Positions 1 to 14,061 of a DNA stretch of 64,000 bases are shown piece by piece. Position 1 is the stretch's first letter. Each line of letters starts with the position of its first letter. The position numbers and the translations under genes were made by a program. Origin of the DNA: Sipunculus nudus (Eukaryota; Annelida; Sipuncula; Golfingiida; Sipunculidae); assembly GCA_026874595.1 (NCBI GenBank), contig CM049314.1, forward strand, positions 13,756,729 through 13,820,728, in the 5' to 3' direction. The notes below the pieces were generated by a model. It did not search any database. It was not told the DNA's origin and saw only the letters and a list, made by a program, of their open reading frames with translations.

Positions 1-47
1 TTAACCTAACTTATACAGTAATTTCTTAAACCTGATACTTAATTGTG

Positions 48-236
48 ATATATTTGAAATGTGATTATAAGTATATATATTTGAAATGTGATTATATATA
101 TTTTTTAAATGTGATAAGTATATATATTTGAAATGTGATTAAGTATATATATATTTGAAATGTGTTACTTATATATATTTGAAATGTGTTAAGTATATAT
201 ATTTAATTTTTTTTTAAGTATATACATTTGAGATGT
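48..236. repeat. AT-rich minisatellite, ~26-bp unit
   Basis: About seven degenerate copies of a unit combining TTTGAAATGTG with TTAAGTATATATA. Recognisable TTGAAATGTG cores begin near 54, 81, 128, 155 and 179, with altered copies near 105 and 227. Length variation comes from the TA-run part. Confidence 0.75.
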
Positions 237-286
237 GTCATACAAACGCTAACATCTTTAAAATGAGGTTTACAGACGTTAGAAAG

Positions 287-289
<3 letters not shown>

Positions 290-332
<43 letters not shown>
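290..332. repeat. (TA)n microsatellite
   Basis: About 21 uninterrupted AT dinucleotides. A shorter run of about 9 lies at 442-460. Confidence 0.95.
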
Positions 333-338
<6 letters not shown>

Positions 339-1143
339 GTTTGTGTGTCTGCTAGTCACCCCCACCCTACCCCACCATGGAAGATCAATTGACGGCACTG
401 GATTAAAGAAGATTGACCTCTCTGTAAATGAAACCTAGACTTATATATATATATATATATGCCGTCCAGAATCTCCTCCCAATATATTCTAGGTTCACTT
501 TCTGACTGAGTAAAACTTTAAGCCTTTGAGCTTGTGATCAGAAATGAATGTGCAGTGCACTAGGCATACATTATCATATTTTATGTGGTGTTTTGTTTGT
601 TTTTTTTTTTTCTTAACGTTTTCATGTAAGCAAATTCGTTCAGTTACCAATATACCACTAGACAATTATATTAACATAAGCAAGATTAAACGACAAAACA
701 ATTCAAGCTTAATAAACTTATATATCTATGCAAAAGTATGAATATGTCAACTTTTCTAAGAAGACGATGCATTTTGGAATTTTTCGCACATCCATCTTAA
801 AGAATGTATTAATCATATTTAATAACATCATATATGCAGACCTGGTAAACGTATTATTTTCAAAAGTCGCTATAATTTTCTTTTGAATTTATAATATTTA
901 TTTCTTCTTACATTTATTTGTCTAGGATTCAGGGTCCTCAGACATATACAGTAAAGTGTCGAATATCCGAATAGTTTGGGTGACATAAAATATATTCGGA
1001 TATTTGAAGATACGGATATGCGAGGTATCCACCTCTTCTTTCAAGAAGTTTGCTATAACTCTAGATACACGTGAACATATGGACAGCTAATTTGTCATGT
1101 TTTCATTACATGTTCCATACTGAAAGCTTACATTGAATTTCAG

Positions 1144-1304
1144 GTGAAAGGGATCGCTGTTGATTGGATTGGGGACAACTTGTATTACACGGATTCTCTG
1201 AAGGCGGCCATCGTCATCACATCCCTGAGAACAAACGCCTCCAAGTTACTAGTTCACGGAAATGTTTCAGAGCCATTTGGGGTGGCAGTGGACGCATTGC
1301 GAGG
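1144..1304 (+). CDS. Exon 1 in window: LDLR class B blade of propeller 1
   Basis: The acceptor is TTTCAG before 1144 and the donor is GTAAGT at 1305. Frame starts at 1144 (VKGIAVDWIGDNLYYTDS...) and the exon ends in phase 2. It shows the blade signature: a GIAVDW strand, NLYYTD in place of YWTD, then a second strand start (PFGVAVD). Two N-glycosylation sequons (NAS, NVS) are present. It is 161 bp. Upstream exons must exist because there is no start methionine and the propeller is incomplete, but none lies in the first 1.1 kb. Confidence 0.88.
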
Positions 1305-1677
1305 GTAAGTATAAAGAAATAACACACTAATGAAGGGTAATCTCAACTTAGTTTGAGGTTCTGATTCTGTTTTTCACAACAGAGTTACAATTAAATGATA
1401 ATTTTTTTCTAAACGTTCTTGTGACTGCATGGGATATAGCTTTTTAGCAGGAATGTTGATATATAGGAAATGTAAATATTGGTTCGAAAAATTCGATGAT
1501 AGCTCCGTAGGTATTTTACACTACTGGATGAAAGGCTGCAATGGTGAGATACCTGACTTTCATAGTTAAGCATGGAACCAACACTCAGAGCACACCGCAT
1601 CAGTAATCAAACGCACATAAACAACGCCAATTCGACCCTGAAACAAGTTTGTCTTCTTCTTTTTTTTTTCATTTCAG
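1305..1677. other. Intron 1
   Basis: 373 bp, AT-rich, between the GTAAGT donor and the TTTCAG acceptor. A minus-strand 63-codon ORF inside is unsupported. Nothing else is seen. Confidence 0.8.
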
Positions 1678-1927
1678 GTATGTTTGCTGGACAGACCTGA
1701 GCAAAAAGATGGTGGAGTGTCTGAGACTGAGAGATATGAAGAGAACAGTCTTGAATTACTCAGGACCTGAGGAACCAACCAGTATCACCTTCGACTCCTC
1801 CTCAGGGTACGTGTACTGGGCTGACAGCGGTAGAGCTACGATATACAAAGGCAAGCCGGACGGGTCAGAGGTCACGACTATGGCTGTCAATCAAGGAACT
1901 CGTTATTACGGAATGACATTTACACAG
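1678..1927 (+). CDS. Exon 2: two LDLR class B blades of propeller 1
   Basis: The acceptor follows a long T/C tract (TTTCATTTCAG, ending 1677). The donor at 1928 is CAG|GTATCT, a weak site at +4/+5. The exon completes the glycine codon split with exon 1 and ends in phase 0. It reads GYVCWTDLSKKMVECLRL..., then ITFDSSSGYVYWADSGRATI, giving two clear YWTD-type motifs (VCWTD, VYWAD), and ends GMTFTQ. It is 250 bp. It immediately precedes the giant satellite intron. Its weak donor is notable because each downstream satellite unit carries a GGTGAGC that looks as good. Confidence 0.9.
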
Positions 1928-2186
1928 GTATCTAAAAATTCATTATAAACTTTATTTTACGGCTTTGTTATCTAGTATTGTTTTCAAAGTTGTCACTTAC
2001 ATAAATCTGTCTAAATTCACTCAAAGTTCAATGTCCACTGCTCAGATCAGAGAGAGAGAATGTGTGTGTGTGTGTGTGTGTGTGTTACTGTTCACTAATT
2101 TCAAGGTTGCAAGTTAGGAAAACTCAAAGACGCACTCTAATTATAATGAATTGCTCTCACCTTTGGTCGAGATGTAAACCCATCTC
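1928..2186. other. Intron 2, unique left flank of the satellite
   Basis: Unique sequence between the exon 2 donor and the first satellite unit. It contains a compound (GA)n/(GT)n microsatellite at about 2049-2085. The satellite begins with a degenerate partial unit near 2183 (ATCTCACAATG). Confidence 0.75.
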
Positions 2187-5100
2187 ACAATGATAAAGAA
2201 CCATACAACATACCATGGTGAGCCTGATTATCTAACAATGATAAAGAACCATACAACATACCATGGTGAACCTGATTATCTGACAAAGATAAAGAACAAT
2301 ACAACCTACCATGGTGAGCCTGATTATCTAACAATGATAAAGAACCATACAACCTACCATGGTGAGCCTAATTATCTAACAATGATAAAGAACAATACAA
2401 CCTACCATGGTAAGCCTGATTATCTAACAATGATAAAAAACCATACAACCTACCATGGTGAGCCTGATTATCTTACAATGATAAAGAACCATACAACCTA
2501 CCATGGTAAGCCTGATTATCTAACAATGATAAAGAACCATACAACCTACCATGGTGAGCCTGATTATCTTACATAGATAATGAACCATACAACATACCAT
2601 GGTGAGCCTGATTATCTAACAATGATAAAGAACCATACAACATACCATGGTGAGCCTGATTATCTAACAATTATAAAGAACCATACAACCTACCATGGTG
2701 AGCCTGATTATCTGACAATGATAAAGAACCATACAACCTACCATGGTGAGCATGATTATCTAACAATGATAAAGAACAATACAACCTACCATGGTGTGCC
2801 TGATTATCTAACAATGATAAAGAACCATACAACCTACCATGGTAAGCCTGATTATCTAACAATGATAAAATACAATACAACCTACCATGGTGAGCCTGAT
2901 TATCTAACAATAATATAGAACCATACAACCTACCATGGTAAGCCTACTTATCTAACAATGATAAAGAACAATACAACCTACCATGGTGAGCCTGATTATC
3001 TGACAATGATATAGAACCATACAACCTACCATGGTGAGCCTACTTATCTAACAATGATAAAGAACAATACAACCTACCATGGTGAGCCTGATTATCTAAC
3101 AATGATAAAGAAGCATACAACATACCATGGTGAGCCTGATTATCTAACAATGATAAAGAACCATACAACATACCATGGTGAGCCTGATTATCTAACAATA
3201 ATAAAGAACCATACAACATACCATGGTGAGCCTGATTATCTAACAATGATAAAGAACCATACACCATACCATGGTGAGCCTGATTATCTAACAATTATAA
3301 AGAAGCATACAACATACCATGGTGAGCCTGATTATCTAACAATGATAAAGAAGCATACAACATACCATGGTGAGCCTGATTATCTAACAATGATAAAGAA
3401 CCATACAACATACCATGGTGAGCCAGATTATCCAACAATGATAAAGAACCATACAACATACCATGGTGAGCCTGATTATCTAACAATGATAAAGAACCAT
3501 ACAACATACCATGGTGAGCATTATTATCTAACAATGATAAAGAACCATACAACATACCATGGTGAGCCTGATTATCTAACAATGATAAAGAACCATACAA
3601 CATACCATGGTGAGCCTGATTATCTAACAATGATAAAGAAGCATACAACATACCATGGTGAGACTGATTATCTAACAATGATAAAGAACCATACAACATA
3701 CATTGGTGAGCCTGATTATCTAACAATTATAAAGAACCATACAACATATACCATGGTGAGCCTGATTATCTAACAATTATAAAGAACCATACAACATACC
3801 ATGGTGAGCCTGATTATCTAACAATTATAGAGAAGCATACAACATACCATGGTGAGCCTGATTATCTAACAATTATAAAGAAGCATAAAACATACCATGG
3901 TGAGCCTGATTATCTAACAATTATAAAGAAGCATACAACATACCATGGTGAGCCTGATTATCTAACAATTATAAAGAACCATACAACATACCATGGTGAG
4001 CCTGATTATCTAACAATTATAAAGAACCATACAACATGCCATGGTGAGCCTGATTATCTAACAATTATAAAGAACCATACAACATACCATGGTGAGCCTG
4101 ATTATCTAACAATGATAAAGAACCATACAACATACCATGGTTAGCCTGATTATCTAACAATGATAAAGAACCATACAACATATAACATGGTGAGACTGAT
4201 TATCTAACAATGATAAAGAACCATACAACCTACCATGGTGAGCCTGATTATCTAACAATGATAAAGAACCATACAACATATACCATGGTGAGCCTGATTA
4301 TCTAACAATGATAAAGAAGCAAACAACATACCATGTTAAGCCTGATTATCTAACAATGATAAAGAACCATACAACATACCATGGTGAGATTGATTATCTA
4401 ACAATGATAAAGAACCATACAACATACCATGGTGAGCCAGATTATCCAACAATGATAAAGAACCATACAACATACCATGGTGAGCCTGATTATTTAACAA
4501 TGATAAAGAACCATACAACATACCATGGTGAGCATTATTATCTAACAATGATAAAGAACCATACAACATACCATGGTGAGCCTGATTATCTAACAATGAT
4601 AAAGAACCATACAACATACCATGGTGAGCCTGATTATCTAACAATGATAAAGAAGCATACAACATACCATGGTGAGACTGATTATCCAACAATGATAAAG
4701 AACCATACAACATACCATGGTGAGCCTGATTATCTAACAATTATAAAGAACCATACAACATATACCATGGTGAGCCTGATTATCTAACAATTATAAAGAA
4801 CCATACAACATACCATGGTGAGCCTGATTATCTAACAATTATAAAGAAGCATACAACATACCATGGTGAGCCTGATTATCTAACAATTATAAAGAAGCAT
4901 ACAACATACCATGGTGAGCCTGATTATCTAACAATTATAAAGAAGCATACAACCTACCATGCTGAGCCTGATTATCTAACAATTATAAAGAACCATACAA
5001 CATACCATGGTGAGCCTGATTATCTAACAATTATAAAGAACCATACAACATACCATGGTGAGCCTGATTATCTAACAATTATAAAGAACCATACAACATA

Positions 5101-6726
5101 CCATGGTGAGCCTGATTATCTAACAATGATAAAGAACCATACAACATACCATGGTTAGCCTGATTATCTAACAATGATAAAGAACCATACAACATATACC
5201 AAGGTGAGACTGATTATCTAACAATAATAAAGAACCATACAACCTACCATGGTGAGCCTGATTATCTAACAATGATAAAGAACCATACAACATATACCAT
5301 GGTGAGACTGATTATCTAACAATGATAAAGAAGCAAACAACATACCATGGTAAGCCTGATTATCTAACAATGATAAAGAACCATACAACATACCATGGTG
5401 AGACTGATTATCTAACAATGATAAAGAACCATACAACATACCATGGTGAGCCTGATTATCTAACAATGATAAAGAACCATACAACATATACCATGGTGAG
5501 ACTGATTATCTAACAATGATAAAGAAGCATACAACATACCATGGTGAGCCTGATTATCTAACAATGATAAAGAACCATACAACATATACCATGGTAAGCC
5601 TGATTATCTAACAATTATAAAGAACCATACAACATACCATGGTGAGCCTGATTATCTTACAATGATAAAGAACCATACAACATACCATGGTGAGCCTGAT
5701 TATCTAACAATGATAAAGAACCATACAACATATACCATGGCGAGAGTGTTTATCTAACAATGATAAAGAACCATACAACATACCATGGTGAGCCTGATTA
5801 TCTAACAATGATGAAGCAAACAACATACCATGGTAAGACTGATTATCTAACAATGATAAAGAACCATACAACATACCATGGTGAGCCTGATTATCTAACA
5901 ATGATAAAGAACCATACAACCTACCATGGTGAGCCTGATTATCTAACAATTATAATGAACCATACAACATATACCATGGTGTGACTGATTATCTAACAAT
6001 GATAAAGAACCATACAACATACCATGGTGAGACAGATTATCTAACAATGATAAAGAATTATACAACATACCATGGTGAGCCTGATTATCTAACAATGATA
6101 AAGAACCATACAACATACCATGGTGAGACTGATTATCTAACAATGATAAAGAACTATACAACATACCATGGTGAGCCTGATTATCTAACAATGATAAAGA
6201 AGCATACAACATACCATGGTGAGCCTGATTATCTAACAATAATAAAGAAGTATACAACCTACCATGGTGAGCCTGATTATCTAACAATTATAAAGAACCA
6301 TACAACATACCATGGTGAGCCTGATTATCTAACAATGATAAAGAACCATACAACATACCATGGTGAGCCTGATTATCTAACAATAATAAAGAACCATACA
6401 ACATATACCATGGTGAGACTGATTATCTAACAATAATAAAGAACCATACAACATATACCATGGTGAGACTGATTATCTAACAATGATAAAGAACCATACA
6501 ACATACCATGGTGAGCCTGATTATCTAACAATGATAAAGAACCATACAACATACCATGGTGAGCCTGATTATCTAACAATGATAAAGAAGCATACAACAT
6601 ATACCATGGTGAGACTGATTATCTAACAATGATAAAGAACCATACAACCTACCATGGTGAGCCTGATTATCTAACAATGATAAAGAACCATACAACATAT
6701 ACCATGGTGAGACTGATTATTTAACA

Positions 6727-9700
6727 ATGATAAAGAACCATACAACATACCATGGTGAGCCTGATTATCTGACAAAGATAAAGAACAATACAACCTACCA
6801 TGGTGAGTCTGATTATGTAACAATGATAAAGAACCATACAACATACCATGGTGAGCCTAATTATCTAACAATGATAAAGAACCATACAACATATACCATG
6901 GTGAGACTGATTATCTAACAATGATAAAGAACCATACAACATACCATGGTGAGCCTGATTATCTAACAATGATAAAGAACCATACAACATATACCATGGT
7001 GAGCCTGATTATCTAAGAATGATAAAGAACCATACAACATATACCATGGTGAGACTGATTATCTAACAATGATAAAGAACCATACAACATATACCATGGC
7101 GAGACTGATTATCTAACAATGATAAAGAACCATACAACCTACCATGGTGAGCCTGATTATCTAACAATGATAAAGAACCATACAACATACCATGGTGAGC
7201 CTGATTATCTAACAATGATAAAGAACCATACAACATATACCATGGTGAGACTGATTATCTAACAATGATAAAGAACCATACAACATATACCATGGTGAGA
7301 CTGATTATCTAACAATGATAAAGAACCATACAACATATACCATGGTGAGACTGATTATCTAACAATGATAAAGAAGCATACAACATACCGTGGTGAGCCT
7401 GATTATCTAACAATGATAAAGAACCATACAACATATACCATGGTGAGACTGATTATATAACAATGATAAAGAACCATACAACATATACCATGGTGAGACT
7501 GATTATCTAACAATTATAAAGAACCATACAACCTACCATGGTGAGCCTGATTATCAAACAATGATAAAGAACCATACAACATACCATGGTGAGCCTGATT
7601 ATCTAACAATGATAAAGAACCATACAACCTACCATGGTGAGCCTGATTATCTAACAATGATAAAGAACCATACAACATACCATGGTGAGACTGATTATCT
7701 AACAATGATAAAGAACCATACAACCTACCATGGTGAGACTGATTATCTAACAATGATAAAGAACCATACAACCTACCATGGTGAGCCTAATTATCTAACA
7801 ATGATAAAGAACCATGCAACATATACCATGGTGAGACTGATTATCTAACAATAATAAAGAACCATACAACATACCATGGTGAGCCTGATTATCTAACAAT
7901 GATAAAGAACCATACAACATACCATGGTGAGCCTGATAAGCCTAACAATGATAAAGAAGCATACAACATACCATGGTGAGACTGATTATCTAACAATGAT
8001 AAAGAACCATACAACATAGACCATGGTGGGACTGATTATCTAACAATGATAAAGAAGCATACAACATACCATGGTGAGCCTGATTATCTAACAATGATAA
8101 AGAACCATACAACATACCATGGTGGGACTGATTATCTAACAATGATAAAGAACCATACAACATACCATTGTGAGACTGATTATCTAACAATGATAAAGAA
8201 CCATACAACATATACCATGGTGAGACTGATTATCTAACAATGATAAAGAACCATACAACATACCATTGTGAGACTGATTATCTAACAATGATAAAGAACC
8301 ATACAACATATACCATGGTGAGACTGATTATCTAACAATGATAAAGAAGCATACAACATACCATGGTGAGCCCGATTATCTAACAATTATAAAGAACCAT
8401 ACAACATACCATGGTGAGCCTGATTATCTAACAATGATAAAGAACCATACAACATACCATGGTGAGCCTGATTATTTAACAATGATAAAGAACCATACAA
8501 CATATACCATGGTGAGACTGATTATCTAACAATGATAAAGAAGCATACAACATACCATGGTGAGCATGATTATCTAACAATGATAAAGAACTATACAACA
8601 TACCATGGTGAGACTGATTATCTAGCAATAATAAAGAACCATACAACATATACCATGGTGAGACTGATTATCTAACAATGATAAGGAAGCATTCAACATA
8701 CCATGGTGAGCCTGATTATCTAACAATGATAAAGAACCATACAACATACCATGGTGAGACTGATTATCTAACAATGATAAAGAACCATTCAACATACCAT
8801 GGTGAGACTGATTATCTAACAATGATAAAGAACCATACAACATATACCATGATGAGACTGATTATCTAACAATGATAAAGAAGCATACAACATACCATGG
8901 CGAGCCTGATTATCTAACAATGATAAAGAACCATACAACATACTATGGTGAGACTGATTATCTAACAATGATAAAGAACCATACAACATACCATGGTGAG
9001 ACTGAATATCAATCAATGATAAAGAACCATACAACATATACCATCATGAGACTGATTATCTAACAATGATAAAGAACCATCCAACATACCATGGTGAGCC
9101 GGATTATCTAACAATTATAAAGAACCATACAACATACCATGGTGAGCCTGATTATCTAACAATGATAAAGAACTAAACAACATACCATTGTGAGCCTGAT
9201 TATCTAACAATGATAAAGAACCATACAACATATACCATGGTGAGACTGATTATCTAACAATGATAAAGAACCATACAACATACCATGGTGAGCCTGATTA
9301 TCTAACAATGATAAAGAAGCATACAACATACCGTGGTGAGCCTGATTATCTAACAATGATAAAGAACCATACAACCTACCATGGTGAGCCTGATTTTCTA
9401 ACAATTATAAAGAACCATACAACATACCATGGTGAGACTGATTATCTAACAATGATAAAGAACCATACAACCTACCATGGTGAGCCTGATTATCTAACAA
9501 TTATAAAGAAGCATACAACATACCATGGTGAGACTGATTATCTAACAATGATAAAGAACCATACAACCTACCATGGTGAGCGTGATTATCTAACAATTAT
9601 AAAGAACCATACAACCTACCATGGTGAGCCTGATTATCTAACAATGATAAAGAAGCATACAACATACCATGGTGAGACTGATTATCTAACAATTATAAAG

Positions 9701-10371
9701 AAGCATACAACCTACCATGCTGAGCCTGATTATCTAACAATTATAAAGAAGCATACAACATACCATGGTGAGCCTGATTATCTAACAATGATAAAGAACC
9801 ATACAACATACCATGGTGAGCCTGATTATCTAAAAATTATAAAGAAGCATACAACATACCATGGTGAGCCTGATTATCTAACAATGATAAAGAACCATAC
9901 AACCTACCATGGTGAGCCTGATTATCTAACAATTATAAAGAACCATACAACATACCATGGTGAGCCTGATTATCTAACAATGATAAAGAACCATACAATA
10001 TACCATGGTGAGCCTGATTATCTAACAATAATAAAGAACCATACAACATATACCATGGTGAGACTGATTATCTAACAATAATAAAGAACCATACAACATA
10101 TACCATGGTGAGCCTGATTATCTAACAATGATAAAGAACCATACAACATACCATGGTGAGCCTGATTATCTAACAATGATAAAGAAGCATACAACATATA
10201 CCATGGTGAGACTGATTATCTAACAATGATAAAGAACCATACAACCTACCATGGTGAGCCTGATTATCTAACAATGATAAAGAACCATACAACCTACCAT
10301 GGTGAGCCTGATTATCTAACAATGATAAAGAACCATACAACATATACCATGGTGAGACTGATTATCTAACA
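6727..10371. repeat. Higher-order repeat copy A (~3.64 kb)
   Basis: This block starts with a diagnostic run of units (KIKNN, then ESDYVT, then EPNYLT) that recurs at 10372 and 14062. Internal landmarks (the 50-bp units and rare substitutions) at 7990, 8338, 8678 and 9260 recur 3,644 bp later at 11634, 11982, 12322 and 12904. Confidence 0.85.
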
Positions 10372-13300
10372 ATGATAAAGAACCATACAACATACCATGG
10401 TGAGCCTGATTATCTGACAAAGATAAAGAACAATACAACCTACCATGGTGAGTCTGATTATGTAACAATGATAAAGAACCATACAACATACCATGGTGAG
10501 CCTAATTATCTAACAATGATAAAGAACCATACAACATATACCATGGTGAGACTGATTATCTAACAATGATAAAGAACCATACAACATACCATGGTGAGCC
10601 TGATTATCTAACAATGATAAAGAACCATACAACATATACCATGGTGAGCCTGATTATCTAAGAATGATAAAGAACCATACAACATATACCATGGTGAGAC
10701 TGATTATCTAACAATGATAAAGAACCATACAACATATACCATGGTGAGACTGATTATCTAACAATGATAAAGAACCATACAACCTACCATGGTTAGCCTG
10801 ATTATCTAACAATGATAAAGAACCATACAACATACCATGGTGAGCCTGATTATCTAACAATGATAAAGAACCATACAACATATACCATGGTGAGACTGAT
10901 TATCTAACAATGATAAAGAACCATACAACATATACCATGGTGAGACTGATTATCTAACAATGATAAAGAACCATACAACATATACCATGGTGAGACTGAT
11001 TATCTAACAATGATAAAGAAGCATACAACATACCGTGGTGAGCCTGATTATCTAACAATGATAAAGAACCATACAACATATACCATGGTGAGACTGATTA
11101 TATAACAATGATAAAGAACCATACAACATATACCATGGTGAGACTGATTATCTAACAATTATGAAGAACCATACAACCTACCATGGTGAGCCTGATTATC
11201 TAACAATGATAAAGAACCATACAACATACCATGGTGAGCCTGATTATCTAACAATGATAAAGAACCATACAACCTACCATGGTGAGACTGATTATCTAAC
11301 AATGATAAAGAACCATACAACATACCATGGTGAGACTGATTATCTAACAATGATAAAGAACCATACAACCTACCATGGTGAGACTGATTATCTAACAATG
11401 ATAAAGAACCATACAACCTACCATGGTGAGCCTAATTATCTAACAATGATAAAGAACCATACAACATATACCATGGTGAGCCTGATTATCTGACAAAGAT
11501 AAAGAACAATACAACCTACCATGGTGAGCCTGATTATTTAACAATGATAAAGAACCATACAACATACCATGGTGAGCCTGATTATCTAACAATGATAAAG
11601 AAGCATACAACATACCATGGTGAGACTGATTATCTAACAATGATAAAGAACCATACAACATAGACCATGGTGGGACTGATTATCTAACAATGATAAAGAA
11701 GCATACAACATACCATGGTGAGCCTGATTATCTAACAATGATAAAGAACCATACAACATACCATGGTGAGACTGATTATCTAACAATGATAAAGAACCAT
11801 ACAACATACCATTGTGAGACTGATTATCTAACAATGATAAAGAACCATACAACATATACCATGGTGAGACTGATTATCTAACAATGATAAAGAACCATAC
11901 AACATACCATGGTGAGACTGATTATCTAACAATGATAAAGAACCATACAACATATACCATGGTGAGACTGATTATCTAACAATGATAAAGAAGCATACAA
12001 CATACCATGGTGAGCCGGATTATCTAACAATTATAAAGAACCATACAACATACCATGGTGAGCCTGATTATCTAACAATGATAAAGAACCATACAACATA
12101 CCATGGTGAGCCTGATTATTTAACAATGATAAAGAACCATACAACATATACCATGGTGAGACTGATTATCTAACAATGATAAAGAAGCATACAACATACC
12201 ATGGTGAGCATGATTATCTAACAATGATAAAGAACTATACAACATACCATGGTGAGACTGATTATCTAACAATGATAAAGAACCATACACCATATACCAT
12301 GGTGAGACTGATTATCTAACAATGATAAAGAAGCATACAACATACCATGGTGAGCCTGATTATCTAACAATGATAAAGAACCATACAACATACCATGGTG
12401 AGACTGATTATCTAACAATGATAAAGAACCATTCAACATACCAAGGTGAGACTGATTATCTAACAATGATAAAGAACCATACAACATATACCATGATGAG
12501 ACTGATTATCTAACAATGATAAAGAAGCATACAACATACCATGGTGAGCCTGATTATCTAACAATGATAAAGAACCATACAACATACTATGGTGAGACTG
12601 ATTATCTAACAATGATAAAGAACCATACAAAATACCATGGTGAGACTGAATATCTAACAATGATAAAGAACCATACAACATATACCATCGTGAGACTGAT
12701 TATCTAACAATGATAAAGAACCATACAACATACCATGGTGAGCCGGATTATCTAACAATTATAAAGAACCATACAACATACCATGGTGAGCCTGATTATC
12801 TAACAATGATAAAGAACTAAACAACATACCATGGTGAGCCTGATTATCTAACAATGATAAAGAACCATACAACATATACCATGGTGAGACTGATTATCTA
12901 ACAATGATAAAGAACCATACAACATACCATGGTGAGCCTGATTATCTAACAATGATAAAGAAGCATACAACATACCGTGGTGAGCCTGATTATCTAACAA
13001 TGATAAAGAACCATACAACCCACCATGGTGAGCCTGATTATCTAACAATTATAAAGAACCATACAACATACCATGGTGAGCCTGATTATCTAACAATGAT
13101 AAAGAACCATACAACCTACCATGGTGAGCCTGATTATCTAACAATTATAAAGAAGCATACAACATACCATGGTGAGACTGATTATCTAACAATGATAAAG
13201 AACCATACAACCTACCATGGTGAGCCTGATTATCTAACAATTATAAAGAACCATACAACCTACCATGGTGAGCCTGATTATCTAACAATGATAAAGAAGC

Positions 13301-14061
13301 ATACAACATACCATGGTGAGACTGATTATCTAACAATTATAAAGAAGCATACAACCTACCATGCTGAGCCTGATTATCTAACAATTATAAAAAAGCATAC
13401 AACATACCATGGTGAGCCTGATTATCTAACAATGATAAAGAACCATACAACATACCATGGTGAGCCTGATTATCTAACAATTATAAAGAAGCATACAACA
13501 TACCATGGTGAGCCTGATTATCTAACAATGATAAAGAACCATACAACCTACCATGGTGAGCCTCATTATCTAACAATTATAAAGAACCATACAACATACC
13601 ATGGTGAGCCTGATTATCTAACAATGATAAAGAACCATACAATATACCATGGTGAGCCTGATTATCTAACAATTATAAAGAACCATACAACATATACCAT
13701 GGTGAGCCTGATTATCTAACAATGATAAAGAACCATACAACATACCATGGTGAGCCTGATTATCTAACAATGATAAAGAAGCATACAACATACCATGGTG
13801 AGCCTGATTATCTAACAATGATAAAGAACCATACAACATTCCATGGTGAGACTGATTATCTAACAATGATAAAGAAGCATACAACATACCATGGTGAGCC
13901 TGATTATCTAACAATGATAAAGAAGCATACAACATATACCATGGTGAGACTGATTATCTAACAATGATAAAGAACCATACAACCTACCATGGTGAGCCTG
14001 ATTATCTAACAATGATAAAGAACCATACAACATATACCATGGTGAGACTGATTATCTAACA
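10372..14061. repeat. Higher-order repeat copy B (~3.69 kb)
   Basis: Second copy, offset about 3,645 bp from copy A and 3,690 bp from copy C. One unit is extra in its middle (an added ETDYLT unit within 11161-11493 relative to copies A and C). Confidence 0.85.

Larger units (their letters stand above)
1..1143. other. Upstream intron sequence
   Basis: AT-rich non-coding sequence with no convincing exon. It holds a short minisatellite, two (TA)n runs and a 12-bp perfect inverted repeat (962-973 with 993-1004, AATATCCGAATA). A 65-codon ORF at 544-741 has no recognisable domain and low-complexity composition, and I do not call it a gene. Confidence 0.6.

Noticed and set aside
544-741. 65-codon ORF near the left end as an upstream exon
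   Set aside because: No propeller motif, low-complexity hydrophobic stretch from a T run, and no matching splice sites.
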